DNA of 64,000 nucleotides. Origin: Diospyros lotus. Its lineage: Eukaryota; Streptophyta; Magnoliopsida; Ericales; Ebenaceae. How positions within the stretch are numbered: position 1 is the stretch's first letter; every line of letters begins with the position of its first letter. The translations under genes and the position numbers were made by a program. Below, piece by piece: positions 48,883 to 62,148 of the stretch. The stretch is taken from positions 1,474,622-1,538,621 of the forward strand of contig NC_068342.1 in NCBI RefSeq assembly GCF_014633365.1. Reading direction: 5' to 3'. Under the pieces are notes generated by a model. The model was given only the letters and a program-made list of their open reading frames with translations, did no database searches and was not told where the DNA came from.

Positions 48883-51800
48883 CTTCATACATGAACCCTC
48901 TTCAAAAAAAATTTGTCCACTTAAAACTAACTGAACAAATTTGGTTCGTAAAGTAAGGAACCCTAGAAACAAGAGACTGATTTGGTGGAAATCCAAAACA
49001 TACTTGATTTCACATGAAATAAGACTTATATACAGCATTCTATGTTATCAGTTCCTAAATTCTAGCAGATGATAAGCAACATAATTGAGAATATTTACAA
49101 GATAATTTACAAATCTATTCCTATAAATTCTCCTACTTGATTAGGAGTCTTATCTTATTTTTATCCTTCTTTTTCTCCACCTTTATCTTGATGCGCCAGC
49201 CCACAATCGAAGCCCACATCAATTGCAGTCTCCTTCTTTGCTTTGGACTCTTATTTTTACCTTGAGGTTCCCTCGGATCATAGGACTCTCCAACACCCCC
49301 CCTCAAGCTAAGGAATAGATATCTCTCATTCCTAGCTTGTTGATAAGGATCTCAAAACCAGGTCTTGACATGGCTTTAGTCAACACATCTGCTATCTGAT
49401 CTGTTGTAGGAATGTAAAGTAGATTTATGCCTCCTTCATTAATTTCTCTTTGGATGAAGTTGCGATCAATCCTGACGTGTTTCATTCTATCATGCTGTAC
49501 TGGGTTATTAACAATGCATATGGCTGACTTGCTGTCGCTATATAGTTTTGTTGGTTGAGTCAAAGGTATTTATAGGTCCTCCATAAGCCTCATCAGCCAA
49601 ATAAGCTCACATATGCCTTGAGCTATCGCCCTAAATTCTGCTTCTGCACTATTTCTTGCCACTACTGATTGTTTCTTGCTTCTCCATGTAACTAGGTTTC
49701 CCCATAATTTAATGCAAAACCCTGATGTTGATCGACTATCTGTTATTGATCCAGCCCAATCTGCATCAGAAAACCCTTCAGCTCCTCTTTCATCGCTCTT
49801 TTGAAATAACAATCCCTTACCAGGAGTTCCTTTTAAGTATCTCAATATGTGATACACAGCTGTCATATGTTGTTGGGTTGGAGCATGCATATACTGGCTA
49901 ACAATACTTACTGCGTATGCTATATCTGGGCGAGTTAGAGAGAGATAAATTAACCTCCCTACGAGTCTTTGATATCTATCTTTATCAACCACCAAGTCAT
50001 CATCCTTTTTCACATATTTCCAATTTCTTTCTAGTAGAGTATACCTAGGTTTGCATCCCAACATTCCAGTTTCTTTTAGGAGATCTAGAGTATATTTTCG
50101 TTGGGAGATAACTATACCTAGTTTGCTCCTTGCTACTTCCATTCCAAGAAAGTACTTCATTTCACCCAAGTCTTTGACTTCAAATTCTTCTTTCAATTTC
50201 TGTTTCAGGGCTGCTATCTCATGAGTATCATCTCCTGTAATGATTATATCATCTACATACACAATTAAGATACACTTTTTTCCATTAGCAGCATGTTTAA
50301 CAAAGAGAGTATGGTCGGCATCACCTTGTTTGTATCCAAATTTAATGAGAGTAGAGCTGAATTTTTTTTGAACCATGCCCTTGGAGACTGTTTCAATCCA
50401 TAGAGAGATTTTTGTAATTTGCACACCTTTCCACTTTCTTCAGTATCAAAACCAAGTGGAATCCACATATATACTTCTTCTTCTAACTCCCCATTCAAGA
50501 ATGCATTTTTTATGTCAAATTGGAGCAATTCCCAATCCATGTTTACAGCAATAGATAACAGTACCCTTATAGAATTTAGTTTTGCGACTGGTGCGAATGT
50601 CTCCTCATAATCTATCCCATAGGTTTGAGAGAAACCTTGGGCAACCAGCCTAGCCTTATATCTGTCCACACTCCCATCTGATTTGTATTTGATGGTGAAT
50701 ACCCATTTGCAGCCTATGATCTTCTTGTTTTCCGGAAAGTCAACAACTTCCCATGTGTGGTTACCTTTTAGTGCCTTCATCTCTTCCATCACTGCCTCTT
50801 TCCACTTGGGATCATTTAGTGCCTCTTGAATATTCCGAGGTATAGCCATTGTATCTAAATGAGCTGTGAAAGCCTTGAATTCGGGAGATAACCTGGAATA
50901 TGTCAAGTAATTTGAAATAGGATGCTTTACACATGATCTTACCCCTTTTCTAACAGCAATAGGGAGATGCAAGTCACTGTCAACAGCTGTAACTTCTTCT
51001 TCATTCACTGGACTTTCCCTCGGTTCTAGCAGTTGGCAGTTTTGAGGAGCTGGTTGTTTTCCTCTTCTTGAGTAGACTTGTATTGGCTTTTCTAGATTCA
51101 AGTTGTCCCCTAAATCAGTTTCCATAGATTCAGCTGAGATTTGGGGTTCTTGAGAAGGTAATAGGCTCGGGTGATTAGGTTTAGAGCATGCTGGCTGGGA
51201 AGAATCAGCTGTAGCAATTTGATTAAAACCACTATTTTGGTTAAGCTGAGGTATAGGTAATGAAATAGGCATAGGTGCTGCTGGATCCCAATGATTATCT
51301 TTCAATTGTAGAGAGTTATTTTGGTAATATGACTCACTTTCCATAAATGTTACATCACAAGAGATGAAGACTTTTTGTGATGTAGGACAGAAACATTTAT
51401 AACCCTTTTGGGTAGGAGAATACCCAATGAATATACACTTTAATGCTCTTGGTTCAAGTTTATGCTGATTTGGACTGGTTTGATGGACATACACCACACA
51501 TCCAAGAACCTTGGGAGGAAGAGTATTTAGAATACGAGCATGGGGAAAGATGGAAGTGAGATTTTGTAGTGGGACTTGGTACTTCAAGACTTTGGTAGGC
51601 AGCCTATTAATTAGATATGCAGCTGTTAGAACTGCCTCCCCCCAATATTTATTAGGCATGGAACTTGTGAACATAAGAGATCTAGCCACCTCAAGCAAGT
51701 GTCGATTTTTCCTTTCAGCTATTCTATTTTGTTGAGGGGTATAGGGACAAGTGCTTTGATGGAAGATCCCATTAGTAGTAAGATATTGGGTAAACGAGTG

Positions 51801-54800
51801 GGAGAAGTATTCCCGACCATTGTCAGTCCTAAGGATACAAATAGAGGATTGAAAGACATTTAAAATGAGTTTATGGAAAGTTTGAAAGATTGCACATGCC
51901 TCAGATTTTTCTTTCATCAAGTATACCCAACACACTCTTGTATGGTCATCAATAAAAGTTATAAACCATCTTGCCCCATTTAGATTTGGTACTCTAGCCG
52001 GTCCCCATATATCACTATGGATCAAATAAAATGGTTTAGAAGGAGTATAAGGGACTGATTGATAAGTACCATGAGTTTGTTTAGCAAGGATGCAATGATC
52101 ACACTTAAGTACCATTTTTTCTTTATTATAAATAGGTTAGGGTACAAGTGTTTCAAATAGGAAAAGCTAGGATGACCAAGGCATTTATGCCATAACAAAA
52201 TTTCAGAATCTGAACTAACCATAAGAGAAAATCTATGACAAACTTGACTAAGAGACTCCTTATTATCAGAGAGCCAGTAAAGTCCCTCCTTCTCCTCAGC
52301 ACTGCCAATCACCTTCCTTGAGGATCGGTCCTGAAAAATGCAATATGGAGGAAAGAATGTTACAATACAATCCAAGTCTCTTGTTAGTTTGCTTACTGAT
52401 AACAGATTACAACTTAGGTTTGGCACAAGCAATACTAATTTTAGTAATAAATCAGCAACACAAACACTTCCCTTTCCTTTCACCAATGATTGAGATCCAT
52501 CAGCCATCAAAACAGTTAGATCCTTATCCCCTATCTGAAAATTATCAAGAGCAGTAGTAGATCCGGTCATGTGGTCGGATGCCCCGGTATCTACTATCCA
52601 ATGACTCTTATTCATTCTCCTAGCAACCAGAGAAAGGAACTGACCTTTTTGTGCCATAGATGCTGAATAATTTGGTGCTGCCTCATCTGATTCCTTTGCA
52701 ATATATGAGCTTTGTAACAGTTTCTGTAAGAAGTCAATTTGATCAGTAGTTAATCCCATACCTGTTCCTTTTTCACTAGTGGGTACACTTGTTGCAGCAT
52801 AAGCCGATCTGTCCTTCTTCGGTTTCGGTTTCCAGTTTGGGGGTTTCCCATGCAGCTTCTAGCATGTACTCTTGGTGTGATAAGGCCGATTGCAATGTTC
52901 ACACCATTGCTTATCCTTTGGAATGTCTTCTTTTCTTGCAGCTGTAAGGGCTGATCCTGAATTAGGTTCGGTTGTTGGTAGCATAACCCTTTTTCTGCTT
53001 TCTTCCCGTCTAACCTCGGCAAACACCTCCCGAAGAGATGGTGAAGGCTTTGTACCCAACAATCTTCCTCTTACCTCATCTAAATCTGGATTGAGCCCTT
53101 GGAGAAAATCAAAGATTCTCTCTTTTTCCAGCATTTTGCTATACTTTTGGCTATCATCTGCACACTTCCAGCTAGGATCATAAAATAGATCCATCTCCTG
53201 CCATAGTTCCACTAGGTTATTGTAGTATTCAGTCACTCCAAGATTGCCCTGCTTGGTATTCCGAATTGCAGCCCTAATCTCAAAGCATTGGGCTGTATTT
53301 TCGAGATCAGAATAGATTTCCTGAACAGCCTCCCACACTTCTTCGCTGTTTTGTAAAACAGATAGGGTCGGCCTATCTTAGGCTCCATAGAATTGATAAT
53401 CCAAGCCATCAAAATCGAATTTTCTATCTCCCATCTTTGATATTCTACTGAATTTTCTGGTGGAGTTTGGATTGTACCTGTGAGGTAGCCGTATTTCCCT
53501 TTGCCTTTAATCACCAAGGTTACGGATTGAAACCATTCTCTAAAGTTTCTTCCGTTCAACCTATGTTGGGTGATATGCAAAGTATGACTATCCAAGGAAA
53601 GAGTGCTGTTAGGCGCTCCAGCAGTTGAAGTCGCTGATTGTTGAAGATCCGAACTCAAGGAAGACTCCACTGCAGTTGGGGCTGCATTCTCACGGTCTTG
53701 AGGCTTCATCTGATTCGGATCTTTGGACTAAGAAGAGCCGAGCTCTGATACCATGAACAAATTTGGTTCCTAAAGTAAGGAACCCTAGAAACAAGAGACT
53801 GATTTGGTGGAAATCCAAAACATACTTGATTTCACATGAAATAAGACTTATATACAGCATTCTATGTTATCAGTTCCTAAATTCTAGCAGATGATAAGCA
53901 ACATAATTGAGAATATTTACAAGACAATTTACAAATCTATTCCTATAAATTCTCCTACTTGATTAGGAGTCTTATCTTATTTTTATCCTTCTTTTTCTCC
54001 ACCTTTATCTTGATGCGCCAGCCCACAATCGAAGCCCACATCAATTGCAGTCTCCTTCTTTGCTTTGGACTCTTATTTTTACCTTGAGGTTCCCTCGGAT
54101 CATAGGACTCTCCAACACTAACATAAATATTTCCCATTCTAAAACCTTTTGATTTGACATGCCTTGTCCAAAGGAACTTAGAAAAATAAAAAGAAACAGA
54201 AAATTAGTACATGGTTTTCTAAAATAAAGAAGAAACTGATATTGTGGTTTATTAAATATTAAACAAACAATGTTTGCAGTTTATTTAATGTTGTATAAAC
54301 TGTGTTCACAGTTTATTCAGAACGAGGTCTATTCCATATTGAATAAACCGATAACACACTTTATTCCATATTGAATAAACCGTGAACACAGGTTATTCAA
54401 GGAAAGTTGAATTTCAAATAAAAAAGTGTTAATTGGAAATATTTACGTTGTAGTTTTAGGTTGATAATTTTGTTAAGAGGGTTTCAACTGTTGGAAAAAC
54501 TCAAACTTGTGTTGGAGAATGAGTTAAGGATGATTTTAAGGAAAATTTTGTGGAGAACTGTGTTTTTCAAATCTCCAAATTTGTAAGAAAAATTTGGAAA
54601 ACTCATTTTAAGAGTTTTTCAAGTTCAGTTCAATTTTGAAGAATTGTGTTTTCCAAATTTCCAATTTCTATTTTGAAATTTTTTGTATTTGAATAAGTTT
54701 TCTTATTTTTTATTTTCTGTGGAGTAGTTTTCCAGAGAATTGGGGCTGTTCTCCACAACTAAACCACCTCTTAAAGTTATATTAAAATGGGTTGGGTCAG

Positions 54801-57800
54801 GTCAAAATGTTGGTTAAGATCTTAATGAGGTAACGTCCCTCAATTTCATGATTCAGCAGATTGGGTTCATTGCAAAAGCAAAGGGGGTTCATTTTAGAAC
54901 CGGAGGGCAAGAGGCCCTCTAGCCAATGTTAACAGCCTTTTTACCTGCCATGTGCCCTTAAAGGCTGGATGATAGTTGAGGTAGTGGCCAGTGGCTTCAT
55001 GGTGGTAGGTCAATCTCTGCTAGATGCAAGCAATCTGATGAATAGAAGAAAATGTGAGGATTACCTCTGTTTCCTTCGTCAGCAAAACTCTGGTAAGCTT
55101 TCCTCCTCTGATCTTTCTTCTTCGCACCACTGCAAGTGTTGCAAGCTCTTATTTTCCCTCTTCTCAGACTTCTCTTAGCTTTTTGATCCTTAAGCTTTCC
55201 CCATGGGAGGTTTTTATAAGCACTTGAGACCCCATGAATTAATTTTTCTCATTATGCCATGGACTTCCATCTACTCCAGCAGCTACAATGTTCAGCTTCT
55301 GGTTGCCACAATTTGAAAATCCCATAATCAGTTGTGAGGTTTAACTCTAGGGCTTGAATGCCTGTCCGCTGGTTGCCTCCATGAGCAACTCAATTTTCGG
55401 TTGTTACACTAATACACACTTCAAGTGATAGAGATGAGAGAAAGAGGTTCAAATACCATATAATATTCAACATTGCAAAAAAAAAAAAAAAAAAAAAAAT
55501 CCTATATAAATAAAAAAATCTGAAAGAAGTTATGTCATCATGATGTCGGGTGTCATTCTCTCACTATATTCTCTCTACTCCGCAAGTGGATGAGTTGAAG
55601 CAAATAGTATAACGATGAGTAGGGTGTCGTACCCACGAGAACTAACTTTTGACGTCTACTCTAATTGATTTAACCTTAACCTAACACATACATTGGTATA
55701 GTTATTAACAATGACTTCAACTTTAATGAAAATTAATTTACTAATCAAAGATGCAACTAAAATAATTTCTTCAATTCAAAACTCACAAAGCTAAGGCACT
55801 AGGGTTTGTGAATCCACCGCCGGCCTTCTATGATTCAATTGTTCATTACTCGGATCTTGCTATTCCTTATTTTAGGTTGAAAATCGATGATCAAATTACA
55901 ACCAAAAGCCTCTCTCGATGGTTATTCGATTCTATGTATATATATGAGATTAATTATTTCTAGTCAACTTTCGAATATATAAACATGCATTCAATCACAG
56001 TGATCATCACAAAATGATTTCACAGGGCATAGCGGTATCTCTACCTATTATAGGACCCTACGTTATTTGTTACCATGTCTAATCTGTATTGAATCTCTCG
56101 AAAGCAATACAAATCACAAATACGTTTCAATGGTGATCATGCATCAAAACGGCATTATGAACATAACAAACAATCAACTCGAATGAATAAGAAAATAGCA
56201 AATTGAGTAACTTTAAATCAAACCGTTAGAAGTCGAGATTTTATCATTCATCCTAGCTATAAACACTTAGCAATACATTCTTACAATTAAAAGAAAAAGA
56301 AAAGAGTCGGAATTCATAGCAGAGATTGAGAAAGAAAAAGAAAAATATAACCAAAAGTATAGTCTTCAAGTTGTCTTCTTTTACCCCTTTAATTTTCCGT
56401 CGACTCCCCTTCTAAGAACTCTCCCAAAACTCCAAGATGGAGCCTTTATATAGCCATCTCTAGGGTTTTCGAGTCGTGTTCTGTGAAAACTCTCGTTCCC
56501 CATTAAATTGGACGAAGACGGGTTGACATCGCGCTTTAAATTGAAGTTCAGAACCCTACCATGGTATGTTTGTTGCGGCAGACCCGTGAGCTCCAGAAAG
56601 CAATTCCTAAAGCGGTCTTACAGCGGTATGCATATTGCCGTAAGACCGTGAAATTCATAAACTAACTCTTACAGCGGAATGCATACCGCTTTAGGCCACT
56701 AGATTTCTTCTTTAGCCTCTTTCTTTTTCGCCTTCCATTTTTCGCTCTTGTTCCACTTTCACTTTCTCCACCTCATTTCGAGTTGATAGCTGACCATGCC
56801 TTCAAGTTTTATTTCCACTCCTATCATGCACCGAAATCGTCCATTTTTGTTCCATGAACGCTTTGCATGTTACCTATATTGACAATATTGAGCCCAAAAT
56901 AAGTAGCAATCATGTTTATTGAATATTTAAATGCTAAGCTTGGATAACTAAATATAGGGGGATGAAATATTAAAAGTGATTTTCTTATTCTACTTGAGAT
57001 TTTACATTCAATGATATCTTTTTTAATCATTTAACCTATATAAATGAAAACCACCAAAAAAGACTTAACAAATAGAATGCTTGTGCAACACACATCAAGA
57101 TGACTTTGAGTGCCATTGTTTGACATGCGCATTGCACTTTCATGGAAGTGCTTGTACCGTGTTTACTCGCCACGGCTTTCTTTGTATGTTAGTTTAACAC
57201 TGAACATCTAGGAAATGAATATTGGCAAGACAAGGATGCAAAGAATAGTGAACTTTTTATTGTACAAGCTTGAGAGCGCCTGAGGCCATAACCATATGGC
57301 CCTTATCCTGTTCATTTGATATTTTTATGCTTGTTTCACAAAACAAGTTTACCCATGCCTTTCACTCTTCTTTCTTGAATCCTTATTGCAGCGAGAACGA
57401 TGGCAGAAGCCTGTTTTGCGACGTTTGCAGGTTAGCTTGATCATATGTCTGGATTTTGTTATTTGGTTATATATTAAGTCAGATTATTGATTTAATTTCT
57501 TTTTATCATTATTCTTATGTAGGAAATTGAGTTTGACATCTCAGTTCTCATCTTGTTCCTCTTCTTCATTCTATCAAAACACTAGGCTCTTTTAGTAGAA
57601 GAATTTTGTTAAATCCTTGTGGCAAAGTAAACTCTGTAGTTTTAACAAGTAGATTGCATTCATATGATTATTGGCTTGGATTCATTTTTGTTTCAACTTA
57701 ATTCATAAATTTAATTCTGTTAGTGACTTAGTGGCTGGTCGACAAATGGTATTTATTAGTTGTAAATTATGCTGTTATGGTTGTTTCCATGCATTCTATC

Positions 57801-60800
57801 TTGCAACACTGTTAACAACAATGACAACATATCAAGCCTTAATCCCTAGGTGGGGCTGACCGCATAAATTCTAGATCACAATCATCTCTATCTATGGCTT
57901 TATCTTCTGTAAGGACCATAAAACTCATATTGTATCTAAGAGTTTGTCACACCCTTAGAGATGAGCTAGGGTATGAAAGGAAGATCAAGAATATTAAGAG
58001 AAGAACTTGAGGGAGAGAACAGTTGGGAGGGAGATAACAACAAGAAGATAAGGGAGGAGATCACCGAGAGAGAGAGAGAGAGGGAGAAATATTATAGAGA
58101 AACAGAATATTCAATTCATTCTCATTATGCCTTCTTCCTACAGTTGAGGCAATATATATATATATATATATAGCTTCACTTTAGCTACTAGACAAAGCTC
58201 TCTAACCACTTAAGCTATAAGACAAAAAGGGAAAAGAAAAAAAGAGAAAAAATATCCTAACAAACTATTACAACCCTATTACAATGATGCCCTTCTATTG
58301 CTCCCAAGATCATGACAATTTCCTCCGCTTTAAAACATTTCTTGTCCCCAAGAAATGCCAAACCTCCATAGCTTCTCATCTACCTTTTTCCTTCTCTTCC
58401 ATAGGTTGGATGGGGAAATTTTGAAAATTCTTTGCATGCATAACAAATTTGTAGTAGTTCTCATGTACACCTTGACTGGAACCCAACCAAAATCAATCAC
58501 TCTCCGTTGGTCAAAGTGAACAGCTGAAATTTTTCGGTTGTTGTCCTTACCAACTTTTCCCACCATAGTTTCTTTAATGTGGACCGGTACACGTATAGAA
58601 GATTGGCTAACTGTGACCCTAGTTTCCTTTATATTGACTGAATTTTCAGTCATAACCCCCTGATTCCATATAAATGATTCAACAACTCCTTTTTTCTTGT
58701 GCTTGCTGGAATATCCCTCTACTTGAACTTCTTTTGCAAAAAGATCAAATGGTCCCTTTGCATCTGCTGCCCCAGCAACCTGACCATAGCTCATGTTCCG
58801 CCCACTGTTGCCCCCCACCGACTATATTTCCCATTGAACCTATAATTCGAGATCCTATATTTCCAAGAATTGGAGATACTCCTATTCCTGAAACAGCACC
58901 TCGGTTACCAATTGTAGCATAGGTTGGAAGACTCCCAGGAATAGAACCACCAACTCCATTTGTGCCACTACTATATCCAGGGCTTCCAACAACACTCATT
59001 CCACCTTTGTTTGTCACCCCTGAATGACCATGTGAGTTGCCGTGAGATATTTGAGAAAGGGCAATAGGGAGATTGTTTGAGGAAAAACAACCACAAGAAA
59101 GGCTTCCAGCTCCACTTGAAGGAACATTAAAGCTCCCATGTATGTTGTGCAACCCTTGAATGGTTCTTGTGTGACAAAAAACAAGGGATGCAGCACCAGA
59201 TTGAGCAAAGAAAGATGTAGCAAAAGACCTCCCAGTACTCTCTAGAATATTTGAAGTCGATCCATTCAGAGATGACTGATTTTGGCAAGAGAACATAACT
59301 AGGGGTGTACACGGTTCGGTCTGACCAGTTTTGGGCTAAGAAAATTCGCCGAACTGCACATGCGGTTTGCACCTATAAGCAAACTGACTTGTCTGACTTG
59401 GTGAGGAGAAACCGCACTGCAATCTGCGGTGCGGTGCGGTTTCCGCGGTTTGCTGGAAATGCAACAACTCTCAATCTAGTTCACCATCACCAACCTTCCA
59501 CACACGCTCATCGACTAAGATTTACTCCAAATAATAAAAGCTTTGAACCCATCTTATTTTAGTCAGGATATTGCAGTACCTTGATCGAAATGGCGTCGTG
59601 AGCTGGTTTGGTGCAGCGAGCGGCGGGGGTCGGTTCGTCGCAAGCTTCGTCACTCTCGCTTCGGTTGGTGCCTGGGTGCGGCGGGTGGGTTAGGTCCATG
59701 TGCGTGGCAACGGCGGCCGGCGGGGGGATGGGTCGGTTCTTCGCAAGCTTCGTCGCTCTCGCCTCGGTAGTTGTTTGGGTGCGGTGGGTGGGTCAGGGCT
59801 AGGTGCTTGGCAGCGGCGGTCGGCGGGGGCATGGGTCCGTCGGTGAGAGACTTGGTGCGGCGAGGGCTGTGTCGCCGACGCCGACAGATGAAGAGGGGGA
59901 GAGAGATGAGAGACTTGGTGCGGCGGGGGCTGTGTCGCCGACGCCGACAGATGAAGAGGGGGAGAGAGAAGTGATTTGGGGATTTAGGGTTAGTGGGTTA
60001 AACACCCCCCTTCCCCCGGGCGGCTGCATTTTTGATTTTATATTTTAAATTATATATATATTTTAAATATAATTAAAATATAATACCTCCAAACCGCAGA
60101 AACCATGGTTTGAAGGTTTTTCTAACCGCATCGAACTGCCTCTTTAAAAAAACCGCGCGGTTTGGTGCGGGCGGTTTCTGTGGTCCACTGGTTTATTTGA
60201 ACACCCTTAAACATGACCACTAAATTTTGTAGTTGATCTCTGAATTGAGTTCCTACTTCATCTATGATTCCATTCATCCTTCTCTCCAAGCCCCCCAGCG
60301 AGGAATCTAACTTCTGATCCATTGCCATGTGTTAATCCTAGGGTCATTGGATTAGTTTTCTTAGATAAGAATTCAACCACTCTGCACCTAGAAATCAAAA
60401 CCAAACTACAGAAATAAGACAAAAATTTGAAGACAGAATTTAAATGAAGGAAAACAGAAAAGAAACAATCAAACCACAAGAAACTAAATTTTAACCTGGT
60501 TTGGATTGCACTAGTTGCAACCCTACATCCAGCCTTCAAATCTCCCCAAGAGCAGCCGATATCTTATTCAGAAACCGATCAGTACAACAACATGATTGAT
60601 CATGCTCTTCCCTCTCTATCCCACCCAAATACAATTTTCTTGAAGATTACAAAGAACTTTCTTGAACAAAAGTCTTTCCTCTCACACACTGCACTCGAAC
60701 ATAGAGAATGAGAATGAATTGTGTTGCACGCACATCCTATGCCCTCTATTTATAGAGTAGGCGGATATCCCAACGAAGACATAAACATATTTACAGTTTA

Positions 60801-62102
60801 ACCCCCCTACCCAACTATCACTAATTACAGATTGGGATATAGACTCTCATTTAATTCTTCATTAGCCCTCAAATGTATTGCTTTCACTGATTTTCTTATC
60901 CTATACTCGAGATAACTTTTTAACACCATGATTGCTTCATGGGTGTGATTGGATCCAATCTCAGGTAATTCCACTTGGGCCTGCAGATTAGTGATTGTCA
61001 AGTGGAATTGTTGCACTTGGGACTCAAGGCTCTTCATCCACGTTGCTTCCGCCATTGTTGATCTTGCAAAATTTTTCCAGTTCAGCAACCTTCAACTTGA
61101 ATCGAAGCCACACCCAAGGATTAACTGCCTGGCTACGTTACTTCGACTCTAATGCAACCATGAAATTCACCAGGTCTGCTTTGCCTCTCAAAATTCTAAT
61201 TAAGAGTTGTCGGGAAGTAACGGCCTATTAACGATCATAAACTAACCGTCAAGGAGTGTCGGAAACCCAACCGAGAGCTGCCTCTTGTTGCGTCTGCGGA
61301 AATTTGAACACCAACTGCTGGAATTCTACACTGGAATCACCTGGGTTGCTCGACTTCCTTGAGCGACTATGTTGTAACTAATGAGATTCTCTGGAATTGA
61401 GGATCAATCATTGTGGAAGGAGGTTGAGGATCATCGCTAAGATATAATGGCCAAGATCGCCTGGGTTTGCTTTCCTTTATCCCATGCAGCGACTTGTATC
61501 CAGCCACTAGGATAGCTAAAATTTTCACAAGTCGTAGAAATCGAGGCCTCGTTGTTGATTTCGAAATTCATGACGTCGGAAGTATCAACGTCTTGAGAGT
61601 TTGATGGTCTCTCGCTGCAACTCATGTGAATTGCCTCCCAAGTTTGAAGTTTGAACTGAGAATTATCGAAATCACATCCGTGGTCAATATTCGGCTTCTC
61701 CTCCAAAATTCAATCTAAGAGACGCTCACCCGCTTCGAAATTGCCATTGGATTAGCTTCGCCTAGCAACCAACGTATACTTATTGGAGCTACTGGATCGT
61801 ACTTGCTCTATAGTCGCCTCCTTGAGCCGCGATTGTAGCAGCCGAAGTCTGTGGATTTTGTCGCAGCTAAGAAAGTTTGTTAGAATCCACGAATCATTAC
61901 TCAATCAATTCCAACGAGTGTTGTTGGAATCTATTTACTGAAATTGCATGAACCACAACTGAAGAACGACCACTTTGATATCATTTATCACATCCTTAGA
62001 GATGAGCTAGGGTATGAAAGGAAGATTGAGAATATTAAGAGAAGAACTTGGGGGAGAGATCAGTTGGGAGGGAGAGAACAACAAGAAGATAAGGGAGGAG
62101 AT

Positions 62103-62148
<46 letters not shown>

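Larger units (their letters stand above)
48932..54117 (-). mobile_element. Copia-F, very recent Ty1/copia insertion
   Basis: 5186 bp with two 364-bp LTRs and a perfect CTAAC target duplication (48927-48931 and 54118-54122). The primer site is at 53753-53742 (TGGTATCAGAGC on the minus strand) and a purine tract adjoins the 3' LTR at 49296. By hand I find only two differences between the LTRs. It is antisense to EPL1 in intron 5. Confidence 0.95.
48688..54772. mobile_element. Candidate MITE-like element split by Copia-F
   Basis: The left end AGGGGCTGTTTAGTTGTTG (about 48688) and the reverse complement of the right end, AGAGGTGGTTTAGTTGTGG (about 54772), are alike. Between them, outside Copia-F, is about 0.9 kb of AT-rich non-coding sequence with internal repeats at 54301-54390. 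Target duplication not established. Confidence 0.3.
45906..57391 (+). other. EPL1 intron 5
   Basis: 11,486 bp. Copia-F accounts for 5.2 kb. The rest holds several degraded repeat candidates (46630-47265, 47838-48690, 48688-54772, 55550-57060) and a 23-base poly-A run (55477-55499). No other gene recognised. Confidence 0.75.

Noticed and set aside
55451..55499. tRNA-derived SINE ending in poly-A
   Set aside because: A B-box-like GGTTCAAATAC precedes the A23 run, but no A box, no tRNA-like head and no flanking target duplication could be found.
59608..60048. Gly/Arg/Val-rich frames of 60-80 codons
   Set aside because: They come from GC-rich tandem repeats in the hAT-like element and exist on both strands.
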